A stretch of DNA of 64,000 nt from Sphingomonas sp. NBWT7 (GCF_014217605.1 NZ_CP043639.1:1573501-1637500), one strand, 5' to 3'; positions 19,201 through 27,919 are shown, counted from the stretch's first letter. Made by a program: numbers and translations. Notes: a model not told the origin generated them from the sequence alone.

Positions 19201-19853
19201 GCGCGGTGGTCGGCGTCCAGCCGTTCGGCGGTCGCGGCCTGTCGGGCACCGGCCCCAAGGCGGGTGGGCCGCTCTACCTCGGCCGGCTGATGCACGATCC
19301 GGTGACGGCGCCCGCGATCAGCTCCACCGTCGCCGACCCCGCCGCACGCGAACTCGCGGTGTGGATCGACGCGCAGGGCGACGCCGCCGGCGCAGCACTG
19401 GTGCGTGACGTGGCGGCGACCGCGCTGCTCGGCGCCGAGGCGGAGCTCGACGGCCCGGTCGGCGAGCGCAACCTCTACGCGCTCCACCCGCGGGGCCGCA
19501 TCCTGCTGCTGCCCGAAACGCCGCAGGGCTTGGTGGCGCAGCTCGCGGCGGGCCTCGCGACGGGCAACGACCTCGTCGTCGACGCTGCGGCGCGCACTGA
19601 CCTCCCCGCCGCAATCGCCGCGCGCGTGCAGTGGAGCGCCGATTGGACCCGCGAGGGCCCCTATGCCGGCGCGCTGATTGAGGGCGACGCATCGCGCGTG
19701 CGCACCGCACAGCAGCAGGTGGCGGCGCTCGACGGCCCGATCGTCCTCACCCAGGCGAACGACTACCGGACCGAATGGCTCGTCGAAGAAGTCTCCACCT
19801 CGATCAACACGACCGCAGCGGGCGGCAACGCCAGTCTTATGGCGATGACCTGA
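16242..19853 (+). CDS. putA: Bifunctional proline dehydrogenase / L-glutamate gamma-semialdehyde dehydrogenase
   Basis: Oxidises proline to glutamate in two steps with FAD then NAD, feeding electrons to the quinone pool. From the ATG at 16242 the protein has 1203 residues. The proline dehydrogenase barrel contains GPGISIKLSALHPRY, RIMVRLVKGAYWDAEIKRAQ and ATHNAQTLA. The aldehyde dehydrogenase domain contains CISPWNFPLAIFTGQIAAAL, ETGGQNAMIVDSS and the catalytic cysteine (about 829) in DSAGQRCSALRIL. A C-terminal extra domain follows. There is no N-terminal ribbon-helix-helix domain, so this PutA is not its own repressor, consistent with the adjacent Lrp-type regulator. A TTG at 16227 is a less likely start. 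Confidence 0.96.
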   Translation: MASLPSLFADFAPPIRPATPLRAAITAAARRPEPEALAPLLDEATLPDDVKAQALSVATSLITALRAKHKGTGVEGLVQEYALSSQEGVALMCLAEALLRIPDDATRDALIRDKIAGGDWRSHMGDGRSLFVNAATWGLVVTGKLTNSVNDRGLAAALTRLIARAGEPVIRRGVDMAMRMMGEQFVTGETIGEALKRARPLEARGFGYSYDMLGEAATTAADADRYYRDYETAVHAIGKASAGRGVYAGPGISIKLSALHPRYARAQASRVMDELLPRVRALALIAKGYDIGFNIDAEEADRLELSLDLLESLATDPDLAGWNGLGFVIQAYGKRCPFVIDWIVDLARRADRRIMVRLVKGAYWDAEIKRAQVDGQADFPVYTRKIHTDVSYLACARRLLANRDAVFPQFATHNAQTLATIYALAGSDFTLGDYEFQCLHGMGEPLYDEVVGADKLNRPCRIYAPVGTHETLLAYLVRRLLENGANSSFVNRIADPEVSVADLVADPVAIVRAADTPGHKHAAIALPADLYPDRRNSAGLDLADECTLAALAETMQAGAHAKWHAAPADGQGTPRPVRNPADHRDTVGTVVEASPAQAAAAARTAARFAPIWSQKAPSDRAQMLDLAADSMQARMPELIGLIVREAGKSVPNAIGEVREAIDFLRYYADQARRTLGPSHRPLGAVTCISPWNFPLAIFTGQIAAALVAGNTVLAKPAEETPLIAAQAVAILHESGIPADALQLLPGDGAIGAALVAAPETAAVMFTGSTEVARLIQRELATRLSPQGTPIPLIAETGGQNAMIVDSSALAEQVVADVIASAFDSAGQRCSALRILCLQEEVADRILTMLRGALHELRVGRTDRLAVDIGPVITAEAQAGIEHHVAALRSRGAKVESLPLGEETSHGTFVAPTIIELKDLADLEREVFGPVLHVIRFKRSNLDALIDRINATGYGLTFGLHTRLDETIAHVTARVKAGNLYINRNVIGAVVGVQPFGGRGLSGTGPKAGGPLYLGRLMHDPVTAPAISSTVADPAARELAVWIDAQGDAAGAALVRDVAATALLGAEAELDGPVGERNLYALHPRGRILLLPETPQGLVAQLAAGLATGNDLVVDAAARTDLPAAIAARVQWSADWTREGPYAGALIEGDASRVRTAQQQVAALDGPIVLTQANDYRTEWLVEEVSTSINTTAAGGNASLMAMT

Positions 19854-19991
19854 CCCAGTATCGGCCGTGTGCGAACGCACTAGCTTTTCGGCCGCCCTTC
19901 CGCTAAGCGCGCCGGCTTCCAGACAACTGGAACGCTTGCGGGAGGGCGCTGCCACGCGTCCGCACGAACCGCTAAACTTAAAGAGAGTGAC

Positions 19992-20423
19992 ATGGCGAAG
20001 AAGATTACAGGCTATATCAAGTTGCAGGTGCCCGCCGGCGCCGCCAACCCGTCGCCGCCGATCGGCCCGGCGCTTGGTCAGCGCGGCGTCAACATCATGG
20101 AATTCTGCAAGGCGTTCAACGCCAAGACGGCCGACATGGAGAAGGGCTCGCCCCTCCCCACCGTCATCACCGTCTATGCGGACCGTTCGTTCAGCTTCGA
20201 GACCAAGACGCCCCCGGCGACCTTCCTCATTAAGAAGGCGCTGAACCTCAAGTCGGGTTCGAAGGAGCCGGGCAAGACCTCGGCGGGCACGATCAAGCGC
20301 TCGCAGCTGTCGGAAATCGCGCAGGTCAAGATGGCGGATCTGAACGCCAACGACATCGACGCAGCAACGAAGATCATCGAAGGCTCCGCTCGCGCGATGG
20401 GCCTCCAGGTTGTGGAGGGCTAA
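19992..20423 (+). CDS. rplK: 50S ribosomal protein L11
   Basis: L11 forms the GTPase-associated centre on 23S rRNA together with L10 and L12. The 143-residue protein starts [20 protein letters not shown] and carries [20 protein letters not shown], the hallmark of the family. An AAAGAGAG ribosome binding site precedes the ATG. rplA follows after 4 bases. secE and nusG, the usual upstream neighbours, are not in front; putA is. Confidence 0.98.
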   Translation: MAKKITGYIKLQVPAGAANPSPPIGPALGQRGVNIMEFCKAFNAKTADMEKGSPLPTVITVYADRSFSFETKTPPATFLIKKALNLKSGSKEPGKTSAGTIKRSQLSEIAQVKMADLNANDIDAATKIIEGSARAMGLQVVEG

Positions 20424-20427
20424 GACC

Positions 20428-21120
20428 ATGGCGAAGCTCACGAAGAAGCAGAAGGCGATCACGATCGACCGTGAGAAGCTGCACGGCGTCGACGAGGCGA
20501 TCAGCCTCGCGCGTGCCGGCGCCACCTCGAAGTTCGACGAGACGATCGAAGTCGCGCTGAACCTCGGCGTCGATCCGCGTCACGCCGACCAGATGGTCCG
20601 CGGCGTCGTCACGCTGCCCAAGGGCACCGGCAAGACGGTGCGCGTTGGCGTGTTCGCCAAGGGCGCGAAGGCTGACGAGGCCCGCGAGGCCGGCGCCGAC
20701 GTGGTCGGTGCGGAAGACCTGATGGAGACCATCCAGGGCGGCACGATTGATTTCGATCGCTGCATCGCGACCCCGGACATGATGGGCATCGTCGGCCGCC
20801 TCGGTAAGGTGCTGGGTCCGAAGGGCCTGATGCCGAACCCGAAGCTCGGCACCGTGACGATGAACGTCGCCGAAGCGGTGAAGGCCGCCAAGGGCGGTCA
20901 GGTCGAGTATCGCGTCGAGAAGGCCGGCATCATCCACTCCGGCATCGGCAAGGCGAGCTTCCCGGCCGAGGACCTGCGCGCGAACTTCGACGCGCTGGTT
21001 GACGCGGTGGTCAAGGCCAAGCCGTCGGGCGCCAAGGGCAAGTACGTCCGCAAGGTCGCGATCTCGAGCACCATGGGTGCCGGGATCAAGGTCGACGTGG
21101 CGGAAGTTGCCTCGGCCTGA
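20428..21120 (+). CDS. rplA: 50S ribosomal protein L1
   Basis: L1 forms the mobile L1 stalk at the ribosomal exit site and in many bacteria represses its own L11-L1 mRNA. The protein has 230 residues from [20 protein letters not shown], with [20 protein letters not shown] and the signature [20 protein letters not shown]. Full length. It is cotranscribed with rplK. The transcript ends at a strong terminator just after the gene, so rplJL is not part of this operon here. Confidence 0.98.
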   Translation: MAKLTKKQKAITIDREKLHGVDEAISLARAGATSKFDETIEVALNLGVDPRHADQMVRGVVTLPKGTGKTVRVGVFAKGAKADEAREAGADVVGAEDLMETIQGGTIDFDRCIATPDMMGIVGRLGKVLGPKGLMPNPKLGTVTMNVAEAVKAAKGGQVEYRVEKAGIIHSGIGKASFPAEDLRANFDALVDAVVKAKPSGAKGKYVRKVAISSTMGAGIKVDVAEVASA

Positions 21121-21146
21121 TCGCGCGACGATCGCCGTACAAAGGA

Positions 21147-21172
21147 GGCCGGGGGCAACCCCGGCCTTTTTT
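21147..21172 (+). terminator. Rho-independent terminator after rplKA
   Basis: GGCCGGGG (21147-21154), loop GCAA, CCCCGGCC (21159-21166), then six T. A perfect 8-bp GC stem with a GNRA-type loop and a T-run 26 bases after rplA. Confidence 0.95.
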
Positions 21173-21241
21173 GTTGGTTGCGCAGGCCGGTGGGGCTAGC
21201 CGGCGCGTGAACCCAATCGTTGCCGCCGCGTTACGACGCGC

Positions 21242-22831
21242 ATGAGCGAGGGTTCCCTCGCCGCGCCCTGGTGGCAGCGCGGCGTTATCTATCAAATCTA
21301 CCCGCGCTCGTTCGCCGATTCGAACGGCGACGGTATCGGCGATCTCGCCGGCATCGAGGCGCATCTCGACCATGTCGCGAACCTCGGCGTCGATGCGATC
21401 TGGCTGTCGCCGATCTTCCCCTCGCCGATGGCCGACTTCGGCTATGACGTCGCCGACTATACCGGTGTCGAGGCGATGTTTGGCGACCTTGCCGCATTCG
21501 ACCGCTTGCTCGCCGCAGTCCACGTCCGCGGGCTAAGGCTGCTGCTCGATTTCGTCCCCAACCACTCGTCGACGCAGCACCCGTGGTTCGTCGAGAGCCG
21601 CTCGTCACGCGACAGCCCGAAGCGCGACTGGTACATCTGGCGCGATCCCGCCCCCGATGGCGGCCCGCCCAACAACTGGATCAGCGATATGGGCGGCCCC
21701 GCTTGGGAGCTCGATCCCGCGACTGGCCAATATTATCTCCATACCTTCCTCAAGGAACAGGCCGACCTCAACTGGCGCAACCCTGACGTCGCGCAGGCGA
21801 TGACCGATGTGATGCGTTTCTGGCTCGACCGCGGCGTCGACGGCTTCCGCATCGACGTGCTTTGGCACATCGTGAAGGCGCAAGGCCTGCCCGATAACCC
21901 TGCGAACCCCGACTGGCGCGAGGGGATGGCCGAGAAGCTTCGCGTCCTTCAGCACCATTCAACCGATCAGCCCGAGGCGCACGCCTTCACCCGCGGCATG
22001 CGGCAGCTCGCCGACAGCTACGGCGAGACGCTGCTCGTCGGCGAGATCTTTCTGCCGCGCGATCGCCTGATGCGCTGGTACGGCAGTGAGGCGGAACCCG
22101 GCGTCCACTTGCCCTTCAACTTCGAGCTGATCGAAAATTCGTGGAATCGCGACACGCTCGCGCGGCTCATCGCGGATTACGATGCGGCCATCCCCGACCA
22201 CGGCTGGCCCAACTGGGTGATCGGCAGCCACGACGCCCCGCGAATCGCCGCGCGAGTCGGTGAGGCCCAAGCCCGCGTTGCCGCGATGCTGCTCCTCACC
22301 CTGCGCGGCACGCCGACGCTCTACCAGGGCGACGAGCTCGGCATCGGCACCGTCGACATCCCGCCCGACCGCATTCGCGACCCGCAGGACCTGCGCCAGC
22401 CCGGCATGGGGCTCGGCCGCGACCGCTCGCGCACCCCGATGGCATGGGACGCCTCGCCCAACGCCGGCTTCTCCACCGCGGTGCCGTGGCTGCCGCTCCA
22501 TCCCGACTGGCCGATGCGCAACGTGGCCGTGCAGGAGCAGGACCCGCACTCGATGCTCGCGCTCTACCGCCGCCTGCTCGCCGCGCGCCGCGCGCACCCC
22601 GCGCTGTCGCTCGGCCGCATGACGCTGCACGACACGCCCGGTGACGTCCTCGCCTATGAGCGCGTTCACGCCGGACAACGCCTGTTCGTCGCGCTCAACT
22701 TCGGCCCGGACGCGCAGGACATCACACCCCCCGCCCGCCCCGGCCGGATCATCGCCGCCACCGGCACCCGCACCGCCTTCGACGGGCGGATCGACGGCGA
22801 CGAGGGCTTTATCGTGGAACTGGAACCCTGA
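21242..22831 (+). CDS. GH13 alpha-glucosidase
   Basis: Glycoside hydrolase of the alpha-amylase family, hydrolysing alpha-glucosides such as maltose or isomaltose. The 529-residue protein begins with WWQRGVIYQIYPRSFADSNG and GIGDLAGI. The catalytic residues are visible: nucleophile Asp in GFRIDVLWH (about 204), acid Glu in LVGEIF (about 267), and transition-state Asp in GSHDAPR (about 330, where NHD is more usual). No signal peptide is seen, so it is probably cytoplasmic. Its stop overlaps the start of a GT4 gene (TGATG), suggesting shared expression. Exact substrate not determined. Confidence 0.88.
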   Translation: MSEGSLAAPWWQRGVIYQIYPRSFADSNGDGIGDLAGIEAHLDHVANLGVDAIWLSPIFPSPMADFGYDVADYTGVEAMFGDLAAFDRLLAAVHVRGLRLLLDFVPNHSSTQHPWFVESRSSRDSPKRDWYIWRDPAPDGGPPNNWISDMGGPAWELDPATGQYYLHTFLKEQADLNWRNPDVAQAMTDVMRFWLDRGVDGFRIDVLWHIVKAQGLPDNPANPDWREGMAEKLRVLQHHSTDQPEAHAFTRGMRQLADSYGETLLVGEIFLPRDRLMRWYGSEAEPGVHLPFNFELIENSWNRDTLARLIADYDAAIPDHGWPNWVIGSHDAPRIAARVGEAQARVAAMLLLTLRGTPTLYQGDELGIGTVDIPPDRIRDPQDLRQPGMGLGRDRSRTPMAWDASPNAGFSTAVPWLPLHPDWPMRNVAVQEQDPHSMLALYRRLLAARRAHPALSLGRMTLHDTPGDVLAYERVHAGQRLFVALNFGPDAQDITPPARPGRIIAATGTRTAFDGRIDGDEGFIVELEP

Positions 22832-23838
22832 TGCGCATTGCCATGCTCTCGTCGATCTCCTGGCCGACGCCGCCTACCGGTTACGGCCCGTGGGAGCTGG
22901 TGACCAGCCTCCTCACCGAAGCGCTGGTCGCACGCGGCGTCGACGTCACGCTCTTCGCCACGCAGAACTCGCTGACCGCCGGGAAGCTCGATGGCGTCGT
23001 GCCGCGCGGCTATTCGGAACCGCCGCACCTCGACGCCAAGGTGTGGGAAGCGATGCACATCGCGCATTGCATCGAGCGCGCCGGTGAGTTCGACCTCATC
23101 CACAATCAGGCCGATTTCATGCCGCTCGCCTGGTCGCGGCTGATCGACACGCCGATGCTGACGACGATCCATGGCTTCTCGTCCGAGCGGATCGTGCCCG
23201 TCTACCAGCGCTACGACGACAACACCCACTACGTCTCGATCAGCGACGCCGATCGTCACCCGTCGCTTAGTTACGCCGCGACGATCCACCACGGCATCCC
23301 GCTCGATGAATTCCCGTTCGATGCTGAGGGCAGCGACGACCTCCTGTTCTTCGGCCGCATCCACCCCGACAAGGGCCCGCACGACGCCATCGCCGCCGCG
23401 AAGCAAGCCGGCAAGCGCCTCGTCATGGCCGGCCTCGTCCAGGACGAAGGCTATCACGAACGCCAGGTCGCGCCGCATATCGACAACGACCGCGTGGTTT
23501 TCCGCGGCGTCGTCGGCGGCGAAGCCCGCACGCAAGCGCTCGGCCGGGCGGGCGCGCTGCTCCACCTGATCGGCTTCGACGAACCCTTTGGCCTGTCGGT
23601 GGTCGAAGCAATGGCGTGCGGCACCCCGGTAATCGCGTTCAACCGCGGTTCGATGCCCGAACTGATCGAACACGGCGTCACCGGCTTCCTCGTCGATACG
23701 GTGGACGAAGCCGTCGCGGCTATCGCGCGTGTTGGGGAGATCGACCGCGCGACCTGCCGCAGCCGCGTCGCCGAGCGGTTCAGCGTCGAACGCATGGCGG
23801 ACGATTACATCAAGCTGTACGAGCGCCTGATCGGATAA
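22831..23838 (+). CDS. Glycosyltransferase family 4 protein
   Basis: A 335-residue retaining glycosyltransferase with GT-B fold. The N-terminal domain begins MRIAMLSSISWPTPPTGYGP, with an acceptor-side glycine-rich loop, and continues FDLIHNQADFMPLAWSRLID. The nucleotide-sugar side shows DLLFFGRIHPDKGPHDAIAA and the family motif DEPFGLSVVEAMACGTPVIA with the conserved E-x7-E spacing. Start overlaps the GH13 stop by one base. Donor and acceptor are unknown. Pairing with an alpha-glucosidase suggests alpha-glucoside turnover, for example a compatible solute or storage glucan, but this is inference. Confidence 0.85.
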   Translation: MRIAMLSSISWPTPPTGYGPWELVTSLLTEALVARGVDVTLFATQNSLTAGKLDGVVPRGYSEPPHLDAKVWEAMHIAHCIERAGEFDLIHNQADFMPLAWSRLIDTPMLTTIHGFSSERIVPVYQRYDDNTHYVSISDADRHPSLSYAATIHHGIPLDEFPFDAEGSDDLLFFGRIHPDKGPHDAIAAAKQAGKRLVMAGLVQDEGYHERQVAPHIDNDRVVFRGVVGGEARTQALGRAGALLHLIGFDEPFGLSVVEAMACGTPVIAFNRGSMPELIEHGVTGFLVDTVDEAVAAIARVGEIDRATCRSRVAERFSVERMADDYIKLYERLIG

Positions 23839-23882
23839 GCACCCCTTTTAGCCGAGCCCTTCCCCTTTCCCCTTCCCCTCTC

Positions 23883-24013
23883 CCGTTCGTGCTGAGGAGG
23901 TGCTGAGCCGGAGGCGAAGTGCCGTCTCGAAGCACGCCCCGAGCGACGCCGCAGGCGGCATGCGCTTCGAGACGAGGCTTCGACTTCGCTCTGTCTCTCC
24001 TCAGCACGAACGG
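23883..24013. repeat. Nested inverted-repeat element (sphingomonad intergenic type)
   Basis: A 131-base element with 17-base outer arms (CCGTTCGTGCTGAGGAG at 23883-23899 and its complement at 23997-24013). Inside are 11-base arms (CGTCTCGAAGC at 23923-23933, GCTTCGAGACG at 23964-23974) around a central GCCG-CAGG-CGGC hairpin. The RNA would fold into a long cruciform-like stem. It fills most of the gap between the GT4 gene and the lactate monooxygenase gene. Confidence 0.85.
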
Positions 24014-24092
24014 CGGGAGGACACGGTCGGATCGCTGGACAACGCTCACCCACCCCGCGACACTGCGCTCGAAAAGCAGGAGAGCGAACCCC

Positions 24093-25265
24093 ATGCCGCA
24101 TTACGGCGATCTGCAGACCCGCATCTACGGCGCCGGCCTCTCCGGCGTCATACCGACCTACCCCGTAGATTTCGCCACGCTCGAGAAGCGCGCGCAGGCC
24201 GCGCTTCCCCCGCACGTCCTCACCTACGTTCAGGGCGGCTGCGGTGACGAATACACCCAGGATGAGAATGCGCGCGCCTTCCGCCACTGGGGCATGGTGC
24301 CGCGAATGATGGTCGATGCGACGCATCGCGATCTGTCGACGACGATCTTCGGCCTCGATCTGCCGAGCCCCGTTTTCATGGCGCCGATCGGCGTCACGGG
24401 CATGATGACGCAGGACCAGCACGGCGACGTCGCCGCGGCGCAGGCATCCGCCACCACCGGCGTCCCGCTCACCGCCTCCACGCTCTCCAACGATCCGCTC
24501 GAGGACGTCCACGCCGCGTGTGGCGACACGCCGGCCTTCTTCCAGCTCTACACCCCGCGCGACAAGGATCTCGCCGAAAGCCTCGTCCGCCGCGCCGAGA
24601 CCGCGGGCTACAAGGCGATCGTCGTCACGCTCGACACCTGGGTCACCGGCTGGCGCCCGCGCGACCTCAATGTGTCGAACTTCCCGCAGCTGCGCGGCCA
24701 CGTGCTCCAGAATTATTTCAGCGATCCGCGCTTCCGCGCGATGCTGGGCGGCAAGGCGCCCGAGGACGACCTGCGCACCGCGATCGGCACCTGGGGTGCG
24801 ACCTTCGGCAAGGTGCTGACGTGGGACGATCTCCCCTGGCTGAAATCGATCACCAAGCTGCCGATCGTCCTGAAGGGCATCTGCCACCCCGACGACGCAC
24901 GCCGTGCGATCGACGGCGGCGCGGACGGCATCTACGTTTCCAACCACGGTGGCCGGCAGGCGAACGGCGGCATCGCCGCGATCGACATGCTGCCCGCCGT
25001 CGCACAGGCGGTGAGCGGCCGCGTGCCGGTGCTGTTCGACAGCGGCATCCGCTTGGGCACCGACGTGGTCAAGGCGATCGCGCTCGGCGCCGATCTGGTC
25101 GGCGTGGGCCGACCCTACAGCTACGGCCTCGCGCTCGGCGGCGCGCAGGGCTGCGCGCACGTGCTCAACTGCATCCTCGCGGAGGCGGACCTGCTGATGG
25201 CGGTCAACGGCTGGCCGACGCTGGCGACGGTGCGTGAGGCAGGGGCGATCCGGACGGATCGCTAA
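24093..25265 (+). CDS. Lactate 2-monooxygenase (FMN-dependent alpha-hydroxyacid oxidase family)
   Basis: Converts L-lactate and O2 to acetate, CO2 and water with FMN. The 390-residue protein starts at the ATG at 24093, preceded by AGGAGAG. It resembles mycobacterial lactate 2-monooxygenase more than LldD dehydrogenases: MPHYGDLQTRIYGAGLSGVI, ALPPHVLTYVQGGCGDEYTQ, LDTWVTGWRPRDLNVSNFPQ and ITKLPIVLKGICHPDDARRA. The catalytic histidine lies in SNHGGRQANGG (about 285) and the FMN phosphate site in LFDSGIRLGTDVVKA / GVGRPYSYGLALGG. Related lactate dehydrogenases or oxidases cannot be fully excluded by sequence alone. Confidence 0.82.
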   Translation: MPHYGDLQTRIYGAGLSGVIPTYPVDFATLEKRAQAALPPHVLTYVQGGCGDEYTQDENARAFRHWGMVPRMMVDATHRDLSTTIFGLDLPSPVFMAPIGVTGMMTQDQHGDVAAAQASATTGVPLTASTLSNDPLEDVHAACGDTPAFFQLYTPRDKDLAESLVRRAETAGYKAIVVTLDTWVTGWRPRDLNVSNFPQLRGHVLQNYFSDPRFRAMLGGKAPEDDLRTAIGTWGATFGKVLTWDDLPWLKSITKLPIVLKGICHPDDARRAIDGGADGIYVSNHGGRQANGGIAAIDMLPAVAQAVSGRVPVLFDSGIRLGTDVVKAIALGADLVGVGRPYSYGLALGGAQGCAHVLNCILAEADLLMAVNGWPTLATVREAGAIRTDR

Positions 25266-25344
25266 GCCGACGCCCCCCCGACACGCATCATCCGCGCGCA
25301 GGCGGGGGGCCATATGCTTCGACCCGGCCGGTGGAACCGGACGT

Positions 25345-25430
25345 CCGTCAGTATGGATCCCGCCGGCGCGGGGATGACGGTTGTTCACGATCGATGCCCT
25401 GTCCCCCTTCTCCACCGGAGGAAGGGGGAC
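25345..25430. terminator. Two intergenic hairpins between convergent genes
   Basis: CCGTCA at 25345-25350 pairs with TGACGG at 25375-25380 around a GC-rich inner stem (GGATCCC/GGGGAT). A second, stronger stem-loop at 25401-25430 pairs GTCCCCCTTC with GAAGGGGGAC around a short loop. Placed between converging genes, the pair is probably a bidirectional terminator built from repeat-type sequences. Confidence 0.55.
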
Positions 25431-25441
25431 ACGGTCAACCG

Positions 25442-27919
25442 TCAGATTCCGACCAGCCCGCCGTCCTCGCGCGTTATCACGATCGTCGCCGAGCGCGGGC
25501 GGCTCGACGTCGCGGGCGTGCCGCTCTGCGAGGCGGGCCAGCTCGACGTGATGTTGGTCGGCCCGCCGCCTTCACCCGGGTGCTGGATGTTGACGAACAG
25601 CGAACGGCCGTCGGGCGTCGAGGTGATGCCGGTGATCTCGCACTCCTTCGGCCCCACCAGGAAGCGCTTCAGCGTCGCGCCGGGCGCCTTGCCGACGCGG
25701 GTCGTCGCCGTGCCGCTGCCCGCCGGCGTCGTGTTAGTAATTGTCTTCGTCGCGCCGTCGCCGACGCGGCCCGGGATCGCGGCCAGCATCTGGTTGTTCG
25801 TTACGTCGGTATAGGCGCCATCGTCGGTCTGCAGCCACATCACCGGATTGATCTGCCCCGCGACGTTCGACGGCAGGCTGAACCACAGCCCGTCGGGCGA
25901 CGAGAAGTCGTTGCTGTCGTCGAGCCCAGAAAGGTTGATGTTGTCCTTGTTGAGGTCGCTGCCCGAACCGAAGGCGTAGATGTCCCAGGTGAAGCCCGCC
26001 GCCTCGGTCGTGTCTCCGTTCTCGCGCAGGCGGATGACGTGCCCGTTGGCATTGCCCACCGTCTGCCCGCCCGTCGTCTTGGGATCGACATAGGCGCGCG
26101 GGTTCGCCGCATCGGCCCGTGCCGGGGTGCGCGACGAATTGTTGGTCAGCGTGCAGTACATCTCGCCGGTCGCCGGATTGACCGCGGTCCACTCCGGGCG
26201 GTCCATCGGCGTCGCGCCGACGATATCGGCGGCGAGGCGCGCGTTGATCAGCACATCGGCTTGATCGGCGAACGGATAGGTCGTGTTGCCGCTCGTCAGC
26301 GCGCCCTGCCCGAATAGGAGCGGCAGCCACTGGCCGCTGCCATCGGCGTTCATCTTCGCGACGTAGAGCGTGCCGGCATCCAGATACTTGTCGCCCACTG
26401 CCAGGCGATCGGCCGCGGAGGCGTCCGCCGCGGTCCACGGCGTGCTGGACACGAACTTGTAGATATATTCGTTCTGCGCGTCGTCGCCCATGTAGAAGGC
26501 GGGCCTGACGCCGGCGACCATCCGGCCGGGCTCCACCCCTTCGTGGTTCATGCGGCCCAGCGCGGTGCGCTTGCGCGGCGTCGAGCCGGGATTGTACGGA
26601 TCGATCTCGACGATCCAGCCGTACTGGAACGCCTCGTTGCGGAAATCGGCGGTGCCGTCCGCCGCCCCGTCCGCCGTGGCGGTCACGTTCCACTTGCGGA
26701 ACACCGTGCTCGATGCGTCCACCGGGGTCACCGTCGTCCAGCCGTAATTGCCGCGATTGCCCTCGCGGATGCCGTAGCGGGTCAGCGCGCCGTTCTGCGT
26801 CGCCTGCCCGGCCGCGACGCGCACCGCGGCATCGCCCGTATCGCGGCGGAAATAGCCCGCCCAATTCTCTTCCGCGGTGGCATACGTGCCCCACGGCATC
26901 GTGCCGTTGGCGCAATTGTTGATCGTGCCGCGCCCCTGCGTGCCGTCCTTCGAATAGGCCGTGCGCAGCGCCGCATTGCCGCTTGCCGGCCCGCTGAACG
27001 CCGTCGGCGTGTTCGGCGTGATGCGGCGGTTCAGCGCCGACGTCTGGACGTAGTTCCACGCCGATGCGCCGCGCGTCACCTCGATCACCGATACGCCGTG
27101 CGCCTCGATCTCCTTGATCGCCTCGCCCTCGGGGCGGACCCCGCCGGTGGTGGTCTGCCCGTTGGGATGAAGGTAGCTCTCCGTGATGTTCTCGTGATTG
27201 AGCACCAGTAGCCCGCGCGTGCTCGCGCCCGGATCGCGGGTTGCGCCGCTCGCCGCCAAGCCGAAGAAGCTCATGCCGTCATGATGGTCGCCGGCGCGCG
27301 CGGCAAAATTGGTGTCGCTGCCGTCGTTGGCATAGGCGGGCGTCGCGCCGTTGATCGGATCGCCCAGCCGATAGAGTATTGTCACGCGATAGCCGGCGGG
27401 CACGGTGACGAGATCGTTGCGGTTCTTTGCCACCGCGGTGAAATCGAGCGTCGCGGGCGACACCGTCACCGTCGTGTCGGCAGTCGCGCTGTCGCCGACG
27501 CCGGTCGTGCCGGTGAAGCGGAAGACGAGCGGCGTCGCGCTCGACACTGCGGGCGCGGTGAAGGTCGCGGTGGCGCTGTTGGTGTTGGCGAGCGTCACGC
27601 TCGGGCCGCTCACCTGCGTCCACGCCACGGTCTGCGCCGTCCCGCTTGCGGTGCCCTGCAGCGTCACCGTCTTGCCCGCGGTGGTCGCAGCGGCGCTGCC
27701 CGTCGTCACCGTCACGCTGTCGCGCGTCAGCAGATCGTCGTCGTCGCCGCATCCTGCCAGCAGGACGCCGCCGAACACCGCCGTCGTCATCGCGGTCAGC
27801 CCGCCGCGCAGCGTCTGGCGCCGCGAGTAGCGCTTGGCGATCAGATCGCCGAGATGCTGGTTGCCGCTGCGATCGGTATCGATATCGCCGTCGTCGTACA
27901 GAAAAGTCGTGTCGGTCAT
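25442..27919 (-). CDS. PhoX-family alkaline phosphatase with an extra Ig-like domain
   Basis: Exported phosphatase of the PhoX (DUF839) family, which releases phosphate from organic esters using Fe/Ca. The protein has 825 residues from the ATG at 27919. Residues about 30-55 hold a twin-arginine-like signal (SRRQTLRGG), a hydrophobic stretch and a lipobox (LLAGC), so it is probably a Tat-exported lipoprotein. Residues about 65-150 are a threonine-rich Ig/PKD-like segment (TVAWTQVSGPSVTLANTNSA) not part of core PhoX. Family motifs follow: LVLNHENITESYLHP, MPWGTYATAEENWAGYF, GRMNHEGVEPGRMV and the C-terminal LFVNIQHPGE. No Pho box was identified. Confidence 0.9.
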   Translation of the reverse strand: MTDTTFLYDDGDIDTDRSGNQHLGDLIAKRYSRRQTLRGGLTAMTTAVFGGVLLAGCGDDDDLLTRDSVTVTTGSAAATTAGKTVTLQGTASGTAQTVAWTQVSGPSVTLANTNSATATFTAPAVSSATPLVFRFTGTTGVGDSATADTTVTVSPATLDFTAVAKNRNDLVTVPAGYRVTILYRLGDPINGATPAYANDGSDTNFAARAGDHHDGMSFFGLAASGATRDPGASTRGLLVLNHENITESYLHPNGQTTTGGVRPEGEAIKEIEAHGVSVIEVTRGASAWNYVQTSALNRRITPNTPTAFSGPASGNAALRTAYSKDGTQGRGTINNCANGTMPWGTYATAEENWAGYFRRDTGDAAVRVAAGQATQNGALTRYGIREGNRGNYGWTTVTPVDASSTVFRKWNVTATADGAADGTADFRNEAFQYGWIVEIDPYNPGSTPRKRTALGRMNHEGVEPGRMVAGVRPAFYMGDDAQNEYIYKFVSSTPWTAADASAADRLAVGDKYLDAGTLYVAKMNADGSGQWLPLLFGQGALTSGNTTYPFADQADVLINARLAADIVGATPMDRPEWTAVNPATGEMYCTLTNNSSRTPARADAANPRAYVDPKTTGGQTVGNANGHVIRLRENGDTTEAAGFTWDIYAFGSGSDLNKDNINLSGLDDSNDFSSPDGLWFSLPSNVAGQINPVMWLQTDDGAYTDVTNNQMLAAIPGRVGDGATKTITNTTPAGSGTATTRVGKAPGATLKRFLVGPKECEITGITSTPDGRSLFVNIQHPGEGGGPTNITSSWPASQSGTPATSSRPRSATIVITREDGGLVGI

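Noticed and set aside
19867..19880. Short palindrome GTGCGAACGCAC after putA as a terminator
   Set aside because: The loop would have only two bases and the T-run is poor, so it cannot form a usable hairpin.
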